Positions 10,802 through 20,504 of a stretch of 64,000 nucleotides of DNA are shown here, piece by piece. Every line of letters starts with the position of its first letter. The stretch's first letter is position 1. The notes under the pieces were generated by a model. It had not been told where the DNA came from. It made no database searches and saw nothing but the letters and a program-made list of their open reading frames with translations. The translations under genes and the position numbers were made by a program. The stretch spans positions 1 to 64,000 of the forward strand of contig NZ_VWMY01000013.1 in assembly GCF_008905045.1 (NCBI RefSeq). Reading direction: 5' to 3'. The DNA comes from Streptomyces albicerus (GTDB lineage Bacteria > Actinomycetota > Actinomycetes > Streptomycetales > Streptomycetaceae).

Positions 10802-11230
10802 CGTCGCCTTCAGGGACTGGCCCTGACATATCTGCGATTCACCAAAAATGCCCTCGAGTTCACCGGACTGCGCGGCTTGCGCCATATGCGCTCGGTGCAG
10901 ACGCTGAGCCTGGCGGGCCTCTTCGAACAACTCACCCCTGAGGACTACGAAGAGGTCGCGTTCCTCCCCGAACTCGAGGAATTGCGCCTCGACTGGACCG
11001 CCATCCCCTGAACCGAAGGCCCCGTCCCGCCGGGCATTAGGCGACTCCGCCGCAACAAATTCAGCGGAAACGAAGATCTCTCGGCGGTATCGGCTCTGTT
11101 TCCCGGGTTGCGGTCGGTCACATTCGTACTCGACTCGGAGACGACGGAAGTACCGGAACAGGTCCTCGAACTCTTCCCGGGCAAGCACCCCGTCATGGAG
11201 ACGCACACCGTGCCCCAGGCCAGGGTCTAG
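10802..11230 (+). pseudogene. Remnant of leucine-rich-repeat C-terminus (NACHT-type), interrupted by TGA
   Basis: One frame reads as leucine-rich repeats: TYLRFTKNALEFTGLRGL, MRSVQTLSLAGLFEQLTPED, YEEVAFLPELEELRLDWTAI. An in-frame TGA at 11009-11011 interrupts it, and the same frame continues with LRRNKFSGNEDLSAVSALFP, GLRSVTFVLDSETTEVPEQV, LELFPGKHPVMETHTVPQ to TAG at 11228-11230. Continuity of the frame on both sides points to a nonsense mutation in a gene whose 5' part is gone. Repeats of this kind end many Streptomyces NACHT proteins, and the neighbours are NACHT genes. Upstream of about 10800 the frame loses protein-like character. Confidence 0.65.
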
Positions 11231-11256
11231 CCCAACCCCGCCTGGGCATCCTACAG

Positions 11257-11270
11257 TTACCGACCAGTAA
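11257..11270. promoter_or_regulatory. Imperfect palindrome before phosphatase gene
   Basis: TTACCGACCAGTAA: TTAC and GTAA arms with a partly symmetrical centre, about 90 bp before the phosphatase start. Size and symmetry suit a TetR-family operator. I cannot name the regulator. Confidence 0.3.
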
Positions 11271-11361
11271 TCTCTTCGCTTCCCTGCGGCCTCACACGCC
11301 CATGAGCATGCACCTCGACCCACGTCCCGCAGCGCTCCGACGCGAGAGGAACCCCCCACCC

Positions 11362-12003
11362 ATGACGAGAAACAGCTGGCAGCGCCTGATAGGCGTGACC
11401 GCCGCCGCCACGGCCGTCACCGCGGCCCTGATGAGCCCTGCCGCAGCCGCGACCCCGGCCGCGGCCCCCGCCTCCGCGACGGCCGTCGCCACGGCCGCCG
11501 CCGCGGAGGACGTGGACTACGACACCTGGCAGCAGGACTGCCGGGCCGTCATGGCCGAGGCTCTCCCCTACCTGAAGGAACGTATCGCCGACGCGGCCGC
11601 GGGCGAGAAGCAGGCCATCGTCTTCGACATCGACAACACCACGCTGGAGACCGACTACGGCTTCAGCTACCCGTCGCCGGCCAACGCGCCCGTCCTCGAC
11701 GTGGCCAAGTACGCGCAGGACCACGGCGTCGCCCTGTTCTTCGTCACCGCGCGCCCGGACATCATCAAGTCGGTGACCGACTACAACCTCAAGCACGTCG
11801 GCTACAAGGTGTCCGGGCTCTATGTCCGCAACTTTGTCGATCTCTTCAGGGACAAGGCTGAGTTCAAGACCGCCAAGCGCGCGGAGATCGAGGCCAAGGG
11901 CTACACGATCATCGCGAACATAGGCAACAGCGCCACCGACCTCTCCGGCGGCCACGCGGAGAAGACGTACAAGCTGCCGGACTACGAGGGCCAGTTGTCG
12001 TAA
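11362..12003 (+). CDS. Secreted HAD-superfamily acid phosphatase
   Basis: 213 residues with a signal peptide (MTRNSWQRLIG, then an Ala-rich hydrophobic stretch, cleavage near residue 30). The HAD motif I is FDIDNTTLETDY (DxDxT nucleophile), motif II is in FFVTARPD, and motif III/IV lie in KAEFKTAKR and IIANIGNSATDLSGG. This is the class B / LppC acid phosphatase group, which hydrolyses phosphomonoesters outside the membrane. The upstream ATG at 11302 lacks a ribosome site and a sensible N-terminus; GAGAGGAA lies 12 nt before the chosen ATG. It is convergent with clpC over a strong terminator. Confidence 0.85.
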   Translation: MTRNSWQRLIGVTAAATAVTAALMSPAAAATPAAAPASATAVATAAAAEDVDYDTWQQDCRAVMAEALPYLKERIADAAAGEKQAIVFDIDNTTLETDYGFSYPSPANAPVLDVAKYAQDHGVALFFVTARPDIIKSVTDYNLKHVGYKVSGLYVRNFVDLFRDKAEFKTAKRAEIEAKGYTIIANIGNSATDLSGGHAEKTYKLPDYEGQLS

Positions 12004-12040
12004 GCCACCCGGACCGGGAGCCGCCCCCATCGGGCACGGA

Positions 12041-12075
12041 GAAGGGGGCCGGTGCTTTCAGCACCGGCCCCCTTC
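12041..12075. terminator. Bidirectional terminator between phosphatase and clpC
   Basis: A 15-bp perfect stem (12041-12055 with 12061-12075) and 5-base loop TTTCA between two convergent genes. The stem ends GAAG/CTTC, so a short T-rich stretch (CTTCTTC) follows in the plus direction. Confidence 0.85.
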
Positions 12076-12102
12076 TTCGACTCTCGGCTCAACCCCGGAG
12101 GG

Positions 12103-14628
<2,526 letters not shown>

Positions 14629-14828
14629 CGTTAATCGCTCCTCAGAGCGGTCAGGCAGTAAGGGGACGCTCCCCTCCCTGTCCTTCCGCAGCTTAGTCCC
14701 GCAAGCGGGGACCGCTCATTCCAACTGCCGACACCGTCCTTGGCCTCCTGACCCCGAACGCCGACATATGCTCCAACCCGATGGTGCGAGACGATGTTCC
14801 CGCAGGCCAGGCAGATACCCTCACCATC

Positions 14829-14846
14829 TGTACGCCGATGGCGAAC
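14829..14846. promoter_or_regulatory. ClgR operator upstream of clpC
   Basis: TGTACGCCGATGGCGAAC fits every position of the corynebacterial ClgR consensus WNNWCGCYNANRGCGWWS as I recall it. It lies in the 429-bp gene-free gap 14629-15057 before clpC. ClgR activates clpC and clpP genes in Streptomyces and relatives, so function is plausible though untested here. No HspR (HAIR) site was seen. The rest of the gap holds no gene I can support. Confidence 0.65.
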
Positions 14847-15057
14847 GTGAGATGCCCGAGCCTCGCGTGTCGACCCTCCCACTAGGGATGTCTTACCCGT
14901 ACGCACTGACACTCCATGCCGCGCACACCGGTTCCCTCCGCTACGGGCGAACATCCTTGCGCCGCCGACCACTCCCGCACGCCCCCGCTTTCGACACTCT
15001 TCGCACACGCCGGACCACCGAGCGTAACTCGAACGCACTTCTGGCGGTTGCCCTTGC

Positions 15058-15651
15058 ATGGTCCCCACGATCCCCTTCCCACGCCGTCCGCTCGACTCGA
15101 GCGACACGGTCCGGCACTGGTACGAGAACGAACTGGGCTGGGCGACGGTGCCCGGCACCCCCGTGGAACTGCTGACGGGGCTGCGTTTCGACGTCCTGGA
15201 CGCGCCCGCGGAGGCGGGATACGCGGCGCTGCGGCATCTGGGGCCGGGTTCTCCGGTGGCCGTGCGGGCGGACCGGATGCGGCTGCTGGTGGCCGCGGGG
15301 AGCGCGGACGAGCTGCCGGGGCTGCTCGACTGGCTGGAGTGGGGGGCTCTCGCGCTGGATCTCAGGGCGATCGGCGAGGGCGGGCGCATCGAGGCGCCGC
15401 TGCCGCCCGGCACTCGGGGAACCGCAGGGTCCCCCGTGCATACCCCTGCCGACGGCTCGCAGGGGGCCGCCGTCTGGCTGCGGCCCCCTGAGCCTGACTG
15501 CGAGGTGGAGCCGTTGTTGCCGACGTTGTCGGCGCTCGGTGGGGGCGGTGGGGGCGCCCCCGATCTCGTACGACTCGTGGACACGATGGCGACCGAGTGT
15601 CACCGCATCCGACTGCGCCGTTCCTGTGCTCAGGCGTTGGCCTTCTCGTAG
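15058..15651 (+). CDS. SCO3374-family protein of unknown function
   Basis: 197 residues, no signal peptide or membrane segment. The N-terminal part (WYENELGWATVPGTPVELLT) resembles the start of the prim-pol-like proteins common in Streptomyces, but the polymerase acidic motifs are not apparent, so I would not call it a primase. A flexible Gly-rich stretch precedes the C-terminal helix, which ends in CHRIRLRRSCAQAL. The family is conserved next to lsr2 and clpC in Streptomyces. Its last 22 bases overlap the end of the convergent lsr2 gene. Confidence 0.7.
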   Translation: MVPTIPFPRRPLDSSDTVRHWYENELGWATVPGTPVELLTGLRFDVLDAPAEAGYAALRHLGPGSPVAVRADRMRLLVAAGSADELPGLLDWLEWGALALDLRAIGEGGRIEAPLPPGTRGTAGSPVHTPADGSQGAAVWLRPPEPDCEVEPLLPTLSALGGGGGGAPDLVRLVDTMATECHRIRLRRSCAQALAFS

Positions 15652-15965
15652 GCCTCGCGAATGGACGCCGGAACGCGGCCACGGTCATTGACCTCGTAAC
15701 CGTTCTCCTTCGCCCACGCGCGGATCTGCGCGGTGTCCTGACTGCCACCGGCAGCGGCGCGTGCCTTTCCACGGCCGCCCGAAGCGCGGCCTCCGGTACG
15801 ACGCCCGCCCTTGAGGTACGGCTCGAGAAGTCCACGGAGCTTGTCCGCATTGGCAGTCGTGAGATCGATCTCGTACGTCTTGCCGTCCAACGCGAACGTC
15901 ACGGTCTCGTCCGCCTCGCCGCCGTCGAGGTCGTCGACAAGAAGGACCTGAACCTTCTGTGCCAC
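15630..15965 (-). CDS. lsr2: Lsr2 nucleoid-associated xenogeneic silencer
   Basis: H-NS-like DNA-bridging protein that coats AT-rich DNA and silences horizontally acquired and specialised-metabolite genes. 111 residues, start GTG at 15965 after AAAGGAAA (protein begins AQKVQVLLVDDLDGG). The N-terminal dimerisation domain (to ~60) contains TVTFALDGKTYEIDLTT; a basic Gly/Arg linker follows; the C-terminal DNA-binding domain carries IRAWAKENGYEVNDRGR with the RGR minor-groove clamp. The frame is open upstream to 16157, but that extension is not Lsr2-like. Monocistronic, with an AT-rich 5' region that Lsr2 itself may bind. Confidence 0.97.
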   Translation of the reverse strand: MAQKVQVLLVDDLDGGEADETVTFALDGKTYEIDLTTANADKLRGLLEPYLKGGRRTGGRASGGRGKARAAAGGSQDTAQIRAWAKENGYEVNDRGRVPASIREAYEKANA

Positions 15966-16031
15966 CGGATTTCCTTTCATCGATATCTTCAGGGACAGGG
16001 TCTGCGGCGGCCGCCGCTGTTTCACGCCCCT

Positions 16032-16037
16032 GTTATA
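16032..16037 (-). promoter_or_regulatory. Candidate -10 of the lsr2 promoter
   Basis: TATAAC on the minus strand, about 67 nt before the lsr2 start, inside the most AT-rich stretch of the window (15966-16160). TTTCCG 18 nt further upstream is a weak -35 candidate. A TACTGCAGTA palindrome lies between them. Confidence 0.35.
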
Positions 16038-16224
16038 TGCACTACTGCAGTACGTCGGAAAGCAAACCGCTTTTGCTGGAAAAACACAAACCCCTGGGAG
16101 AGACAGAGAGAGACCGACGGGTCCCGGGAAGACCGGAAACGTGCGCGTTTCGGACATAGGGGCCCGCGAGCAAGGGCTGCCGGGGTAGTGCGGCGGGTAT
16201 GCCGGGGGTATTACGCGGCGGCGA

Positions 16225-16764
16225 TCACAGATGCAGAAGCATCCGACTGTTGCCCAAGGTGTTCGGTTTCACTCGTTCGAGACCGAGGAACTCGGCCACG
16301 CCCTCGTCATAGGAACGCAACAGCTCGGCGTAGACATCGGTGTCGACGGGTGTCTCACCGATCTCCACGAAGCCGTGCTTCGCGAAGAAGTCGACTTCGA
16401 AGGTCAGGCAGAATACCCGGCGAACACCGAGCCAGCGGGCGGTCTCCACCAACTTCCCCAGCAACTGATGGCCGACGCCGGCGCCCTTCAGCGCGGGATC
16501 CACCGCGAGAGTCCGGACTTCCGCCAGGTCTTCCCACATCACGTGCAGTGCGCCGCAGCCGACGACCTCTGTGTCCGGGCCGGCTCCGCGTTCCGCGACC
16601 CAGAACTCCTGGATGTCCTCGTAAAGCGTCACCGTCGCTTTGTCGAGCAGGATGCCGCCGCGGACGTAGGCGTCAAGCAGACGGCGAACCGCCGGGACAT
16701 CGCTGGTCCTGGCCCGGCGGACGGTGAGGGCTTTAGCGGTGACTTCGGGCTGCTCTGCTGGCAT
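16225..16764 (-). CDS. argA: Amino-acid N-acetyltransferase (ArgA-type GNAT)
   Basis: Acetyl-CoA:glutamate N-acetyltransferase of the short actinobacterial type, first step of arginine synthesis. 179 residues, a single GNAT domain: VRRARTSDVPAVRRLLDAYV at the N-terminus, the acetyl-CoA pyrophosphate loop VDPALKGAGVGHQLL, and CLTFEVDFFAKHGFVEI near the C-terminus, all like mycobacterial ArgA. The start lies 9 nt after the end of the BlaI-type regulator gene, so the two are probably cotranscribed. Substrate assignment rests on overall likeness; another small amine acceptor cannot be excluded. Confidence 0.8.
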   Translation of the reverse strand: MPAEQPEVTAKALTVRRARTSDVPAVRRLLDAYVRGGILLDKATVTLYEDIQEFWVAERGAGPDTEVVGCGALHVMWEDLAEVRTLAVDPALKGAGVGHQLLGKLVETARWLGVRRVFCLTFEVDFFAKHGFVEIGETPVDTDVYAELLRSYDEGVAEFLGLERVKPNTLGNSRMLLHL

Positions 16765-16773
16765 GACCGGACG

Positions 16774-17232
16774 CTATCGCCCGGTGTCGCCCTCGGTGGC
16801 GGCGGGGTTCTCGCCTGCCGGGTTCTCACCGGCCGGGTTCTCACCGGCCGGGTTCTCGGGCGCGGGGGTTTCCGGTCCTTGGACCATACGCACGGCATCG
16901 CGCAGTGCTTCGCGCTGTTCCGGGGACATCATGCCGAAGAAGGCGACGAGAGCGGCGGCCGGGTTGTCACTCTGGGACCAGGCGTCGTTCATGAGTGCGG
17001 CCGCGTAGGCGGCACGGGTGGAGACCGCCTCATATCGATAGGCCCGGCCTTCCGCTTCGCGACGTACCCAGCCCTTCTGATGGAGATTGTCCAAAACGGT
17101 CATCACCGTGGTGTACGCGATGGACCGCTCCTGCTGAAGGTCTTCCAGGACTTCTCGAACGGTCACCGGGCGGTTCCACTTCCACACCCGCGTCATGACC
17201 GCGTCTTCGAGTTCTCCCAATGGGCGAGGCAC
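16774..17232 (-). CDS. BlaI/MecI/CopY-family transcriptional repressor
   Basis: 152 residues. The winged helix is clear (MPRPLGELEDAVMTRVWKWN, VTVREVLEDL, AYTTVMTVLDNLHQKGWVRR), followed by the dimerisation region. The C-terminus carries three Pro-Ala-Gly-Glu-Asn repeats. GTG start; TATTGT lies 8 nt upstream, so the transcript may be nearly leaderless. The usual partner, a BlaR1/M56 membrane sensor-protease, is not adjacent, and the downstream gene is argA. The target and inducing signal are unknown. Confidence 0.85.
   Translation of the reverse strand: MPRPLGELEDAVMTRVWKWNRPVTVREVLEDLQQERSIAYTTVMTVLDNLHQKGWVRREAEGRAYRYEAVSTRAAYAAALMNDAWSQSDNPAAALVAFFGMMSPEQREALRDAVRMVQGPETPAPENPAGENPAGENPAGENPAATEGDTGR
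16795..16860. repeat. 15-bp tandem repeat within the BlaI-type gene
   Basis: About three to four copies of a 15-bp unit (CCGGCCGGGTTCTCA on the plus strand), near-identical at DNA level and encoding Pro-Ala-Gly-Glu-Asn on the minus strand. The identity suggests recent expansion; copy number probably varies between strains. Confidence 0.8.
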
Positions 17233-17301
17233 AGTTCAGAACAATAGGTGGAGATGTCGCCAATCGCATGGTGGACGTGGCTTTGGATGACAAACAGTCA
17301 C

Positions 17302-17342
17302 AAAAAGGGCGTACGACTCGAAAAACTGATGAGTCGTACGCC
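17302..17342 (-). terminator. Intrinsic terminator after small membrane protein gene
   Basis: A 12-bp perfect stem (17308-17319 with 17331-17342) around an 11-base loop, followed on the minus strand by CTTTTTGTG. This is a textbook terminator for the minus-strand gene ending at 17420. Confidence 0.8.
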
Positions 17343-17419
17343 ACGAGTGAGCGCCGTTCGGCGCCGGTTCGGTGCTGGTTCGATACCGGTCCAGGACCGG
17401 CTCGGCGCCCGGGTGCGGC

Positions 17420-17599
17420 TCAGGCGTCGGCGTCGCGGGACGCCTGGCGGGTGTTCTCGGCGCGGGCGAGGGCCGCGTCGACGACCGCGTCCTCCTTGGC
17501 CTTGTTGGCACCGCCCTGGGACTTCACGATCGTCACGATCAGACCGATGAAGAACACGGCCATCACTACCGGGGGCACGAGCGCGGAGACGTAGTCCAT
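17420..17599 (-). CDS. Small single-pass membrane protein
   Basis: 59 residues. MDYVSALVPPVVMAVFFIGL begins a single membrane helix (residues ~8-26) followed by a charged helical tail with an Ala-rich end. I do not recognise a function; small proteins of this kind are conserved in Streptomyces. The frame is open further upstream, but only into the palindromic repeat at 17651. A terminator follows the stop. Confidence 0.7.
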   Translation of the reverse strand: MDYVSALVPPVVMAVFFIGLIVTIVKSQGGANKAKEDAVVDAALARAENTRQASRDADA

Positions 17600-17650
17600 G
17601 CCGTCCAGAGTAGCCAGGAGTCGGCCAGAGCCCATGGGGTGGGTCGGGCT

Positions 17651-17825
17651 AGGGCCTGTCTGACAATTCCCGTCTGCCCCGCGACGCCATGCACGCACTC
17701 TCGCCGCACCGGGCACAGACCCAAGTACGTCTAGTACGAGGGTCTGCGCCCGGCACGCCGAGAGCACGCACCTGACGCCGCGCGGCCGCCCTCCGGGCGA
17801 CGACGGGAATTGTCAGACAGGCCCT
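17651..17825. repeat. 175-bp near-palindromic element (MITE-like)
   Basis: The outer 24 bp (17651-17674) are an exact inverted copy of 17802-17825. The inside is also largely self-complementary: GGGCACAGACC pairs with GGTCTGCGCCC near the centre, and GCACGCACTCTCG pairs imperfectly with CGAGAGCACGC. The whole could fold into one long hairpin. It has no coding capacity worth calling. Size, terminal inverted repeats and intergenic position suggest a miniature inverted-repeat element or large REP-like repeat; I believe similar sequences occur in other Streptomyces genomes. No target-site duplication was obvious. Confidence 0.75.
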
Positions 17826-18468
17826 AGACCGCGGCGAGCTGCTGCGGGGGATTCGAGGGCGGGGCGGCCGGTTTGCGCTTCGGGGGGAAGACCTCGCCCG
17901 GGGTCGGGATGGGGCGGTCGCGGCGCGGTGACTGCGGCCTGGGCTGGGGCGCGGGCTTCTCGGCGGGCTTTTCCGCGGGCTTCTTGCCGGGCTCCTCCCT
18001 GGCGGCGAGACCGCCGGGCAGGGCCATGAGGCGCGTACGGGTGCGGTTGCGGGAGGCCGGGACCGTGCGGAGGACGAGGCGGCTGCGTACGTCCTCCTCC
18101 GCGAGGGTGTGGCAGCGCTCCCGGAGGGCGGCCGCGACCGGGTTGCCGCGCAGGGCGCGCAGGGCGGCGAGGTCGTCGGGGGTCGGGCGGTGGCCGGCGC
18201 CCAGGGCCTCCTCCAGGAGCGTCAGGTAGCCGGCTGCCGTGCCGGGCAGCGCGGCACGGTAGCGGGCGAGGTCGGCCAGCAGGAAGGCGCGCAGCCGGGC
18301 GCCCTCGCGGGCCGCCTCGTCGACTGCCGCCGCCAGGCGGAGGCAGTCCTGGACGTCCTCGGCCGAGGCGGGGGTGGGGTTCAGGGCGAGAGCGAGCGCA
18401 CGTCGGAGCACACGCAGCTCCTCCGCACCGAACGCCATGGCGCCGCGGGGTCCGTAAGGCGTGGGCAT
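17824..18468 (-). CDS. Conserved hypothetical protein with Lys/Pro-rich tail
   Basis: 214 residues. Residues 10-140 form an Ala/Leu-rich helical domain (ELRVLRRALALALNPTPASA, CLRLAAAVDEAAREGARLRA); the last 60 are disordered and basic, with three Lys-Pro-Ala-Glu repeats. I do not recognise a family. It precedes coaX in the opposite-end sense and is not coupled to it. The TAG stop shares bases with the right arm of the palindromic element, so the element's insertion probably fixed the present C-terminus. Confidence 0.65.
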   Translation of the reverse strand: MPTPYGPRGAMAFGAEELRVLRRALALALNPTPASAEDVQDCLRLAAAVDEAAREGARLRAFLLADLARYRAALPGTAAGYLTLLEEALGAGHRPTPDDLAALRALRGNPVAAALRERCHTLAEEDVRSRLVLRTVPASRNRTRTRLMALPGGLAAREEPGKKPAEKPAEKPAPQPRPQSPRRDRPIPTPGEVFPPKRKPAAPPSNPPQQLAAV

Positions 18469-18633
18469 GATCGCGACGATACGCGCTAATCAGACAAAAT
18501 CCGTATAGCGGGTGTTTGTGGCGTGGCCCCGCCACCCGGGTGGGGGTGGCTTCGCCGGTCGGGTGGGGCGGCTTCGCCGGGTGGCTGGTGCGGCTTCGCC
18601 GGGTGGTTGTCTGCGGGTGCGTGAGGGCTGGGC

Positions 18634-18688
18634 GCGCCCACGCGGCGGAGCCGCACATGTCACAGCCCCGCCGTCCCTAAGGGGCGCT
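18634..18688. repeat. Dispersed intergenic repeat, copy A
   Basis: GCGCCCACGCGGCGGAGCCG, then CACATGTCACAGCCCCG and a short GGGGC-type hairpin. Related copies are near 43552, 49821 and 53860. It is preceded by a degenerate tandem run built on GGCTTCGCCGGGTGG (about 18545-18605). It abuts the 3' end of coaX and probably acts in or near termination. Confidence 0.65.
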
Positions 18689-19485
18689 TACGTGCGGGAG
18701 ACGTTTCTTTCGTAGACAAGGCGGAGGCCGATCAAGGTCAGCCAGGGCTCGTGTTCGTCGATGACCGAGGACTCGCCCAGCACCATCGGTGCCAGGCCGC
18801 CCGTCGCGATGACGGTGACGTCCTCGGGGTCCTCGGCGAGTTCGCGGGACATGCGGTTGACGACGCCGTCCACCTGGCCCGCGAAGCCATACAGGATGCC
18901 CGCCTGCATGGCCTCGACGGTGTTGCGGCCGATGACACTGCGGGGGCGGACGAGTTCGATCTTGCGGAGCTGGGCGCCGCGTACGCCGAGGGCCTCGACG
19001 GAGATCTCGATGCCGGGGGCGATCGCGCCGCCCGCGTACTCCCCGCGCGCGGAGACCGCGTCGAAGGTGGTCGCCGTGCCGAAGTCGACGACGATGGCGG
19101 GGCCTCCGTAGAGCTCGACCGCCGCCACCGCGTTGATGATGCGGTCGGCGCCGACCTCCTTGGGGTTGTCCGTGAGGATCGGGACGCCCGTCTTGATGCC
19201 CGGTTCGACTAGGACCGCGGGTACGTCGCCGTAGTAGCGGCGGGTGACCTCGCGCAGCTCGTGCAGGACCGAGGGGACGGTCGAGCAGATCGCGATGCCG
19301 TCGATGCCGTCGCCCAGCTCGTCGCCGAGGAGCGGGTGCATGCCCATCAGGCCCTGGAGGAGTACGGCCAGCTCGTCCGCGGTGCGGCGCGCGTCCGTGG
19401 AGATGCGCCAGTGCTCGACGATGTCCTCGCCGTCGAAGAGGCCGAGGACGGTGTGCGTGTTGCCTACGTCGATCGTGAGCAGCAT
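18688..19485 (-). CDS. coaX: Type III pantothenate kinase
   Basis: Phosphorylates pantothenate, the first committed step of CoA synthesis; cytoplasmic. 265 residues. Phosphate-1 motif MLLTIDVGNTHTVLGLF, the phosphate-2 segment DFGTATTFDAV and GAIAPGIEIS fit the CoaX fold (ASKHA superfamily). Only 2 nt separate it from the nadC stop, and its ribosome site (GAGG) lies inside nadC, so translation is probably coupled. Last gene of the pan/nad operon. Confidence 0.95.
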   Translation of the reverse strand: MLLTIDVGNTHTVLGLFDGEDIVEHWRISTDARRTADELAVLLQGLMGMHPLLGDELGDGIDGIAICSTVPSVLHELREVTRRYYGDVPAVLVEPGIKTGVPILTDNPKEVGADRIINAVAAVELYGGPAIVVDFGTATTFDAVSARGEYAGGAIAPGIEISVEALGVRGAQLRKIELVRPRSVIGRNTVEAMQAGILYGFAGQVDGVVNRMSRELAEDPEDVTVIATGGLAPMVLGESSVIDEHEPWLTLIGLRLVYERNVSRT

Positions 19486-19487
19486 GC

Positions 19488-20504
19488 CTACTCAGCCTCG
19501 CTCGTCGACGCTTCGCGCAGGTCGAGGCCGATGTCCAGGATGGGCGAGGAGTGCGTGAGGGCGCCCACCGCGAGGAAGTTGACGCCGGTCTTCGCGTACG
19601 TCGGGGCGGTCTCCAGGGTGAGACGGCCCGAGGCCTCCAGGAACGCGCGGCCGTCCACGATGGCCACGGCCTCCTCGCACTCGCCGGGGGTGAAGTTGTC
19701 AAGGAGGATCAGGTCGGCACCTGCATCAACGACCTCGCGGAGCTGGTGCAGGGTGTCGACCTCGACCTCGATCGGTACGTCCGGGAAGGTCTCGCGGACC
19801 GCCTTGAAGGCCTGCGAAACGCCGCCGGCGGCCACTACGTGGTTGTCCTTGACGAGGGCCGCGTCCGAGAGGGACATGCGGTGGTTGACGCCGCCGCCCA
19901 TGCGGACCGCGAACTTCTCCAGGGAGCGCAGCCCCGGCGTCGTCTTGCGGGTGTCACGCACGCGCGTGTTGGTGCCCTCCAGAACGTCCGCCCACGCGCG
20001 CGTGGCGGTCGCGATGCCGGAGAGGCGGCAGAGGAGGTTCAGCGCGCTGCGCTCGGCCGTCAGCAGGTCGCGGGTGCGGGTCGTGACACTCAGCAGCTTC
20101 TGGCCGGCCTCGACACGGTCGCCGTCGTCGACGTGCCGCTCGACCTCGAACTCGTCCGTGCAGACCACCGAGATGACCGCCTCGGCGACCCGCAGACCTG
20201 CCACGACGCCGGCCTCGCGTGCGGTGAAGTCGGCGGTGGAGACGGCCTCTTCGGGGATGGTCGCGACCGTGGTCACGTCCACGCCGTGGTCGAGGTCCTC
20301 CTCGATGGCCATGTGCGCGATGTCCTCGATCTCGACGGGGTCGAGCCCGGCGTCGGCGAGGAGCTGCGCGAGGGCGGGGTCGAGACCGCACTCGGCGTAT
20401 TCCGGGGAATTCACGTCGTACTCCCCTTCGGCGCCGCAGCCGCAGCCGTCGCCGCAGCCACCGCCGGTGAGGAGGGGAAGGTCGGGGGTGCTCACTTCTG
20501 TCAC
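19488..20504 (-). CDS. nadC: Nicotinate-nucleotide diphosphorylase (quinolinate phosphoribosyltransferase)
   Basis: Converts quinolinate and PRPP to nicotinate mononucleotide in NAD synthesis. 338 residues, some 50 longer than usual because of an N-terminal extension with a Cys-rich GGGCGDGCGCG (C17, C21, C23). The enzyme proper begins near DPALAQLLADAGLDPVEIED. Conserved elements: LNLLCRLSGIATATR, DTRKTTPGLR, GGGVNHRMSLSDAALVKDNH and EVEVDTL. The start overlaps the nadB stop by 4 nt. The cysteines may bind metal, which is inference. Confidence 0.95.
   Translation of the reverse strand: MTEVSTPDLPLLTGGGCGDGCGCGAEGEYDVNSPEYAECGLDPALAQLLADAGLDPVEIEDIAHMAIEEDLDHGVDVTTVATIPEEAVSTADFTAREAGVVAGLRVAEAVISVVCTDEFEVERHVDDGDRVEAGQKLLSVTTRTRDLLTAERSALNLLCRLSGIATATRAWADVLEGTNTRVRDTRKTTPGLRSLEKFAVRMGGGVNHRMSLSDAALVKDNHVVAAGGVSQAFKAVRETFPDVPIEVEVDTLHQLREVVDAGADLILLDNFTPGECEEAVAIVDGRAFLEASGRLTLETAPTYAKTGVNFLAVGALTHSSPILDIGLDLREASTSEAE

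Noticed and set aside
15058..15651. DNA primase/polymerase
   Set aside because: Only the N-terminal stretch resembles prim-pol-type proteins; the acidic catalytic motifs are not visible.
16795..16860. CRISPR-like array
   Set aside because: The repeats are head-to-tail 15-bp coding units without spacers.
17600..17767. N-terminal extension of the small membrane protein into the palindromic element
   Set aside because: The added residues come only from the repeat, and the ATG at 17599 gives a natural small protein.
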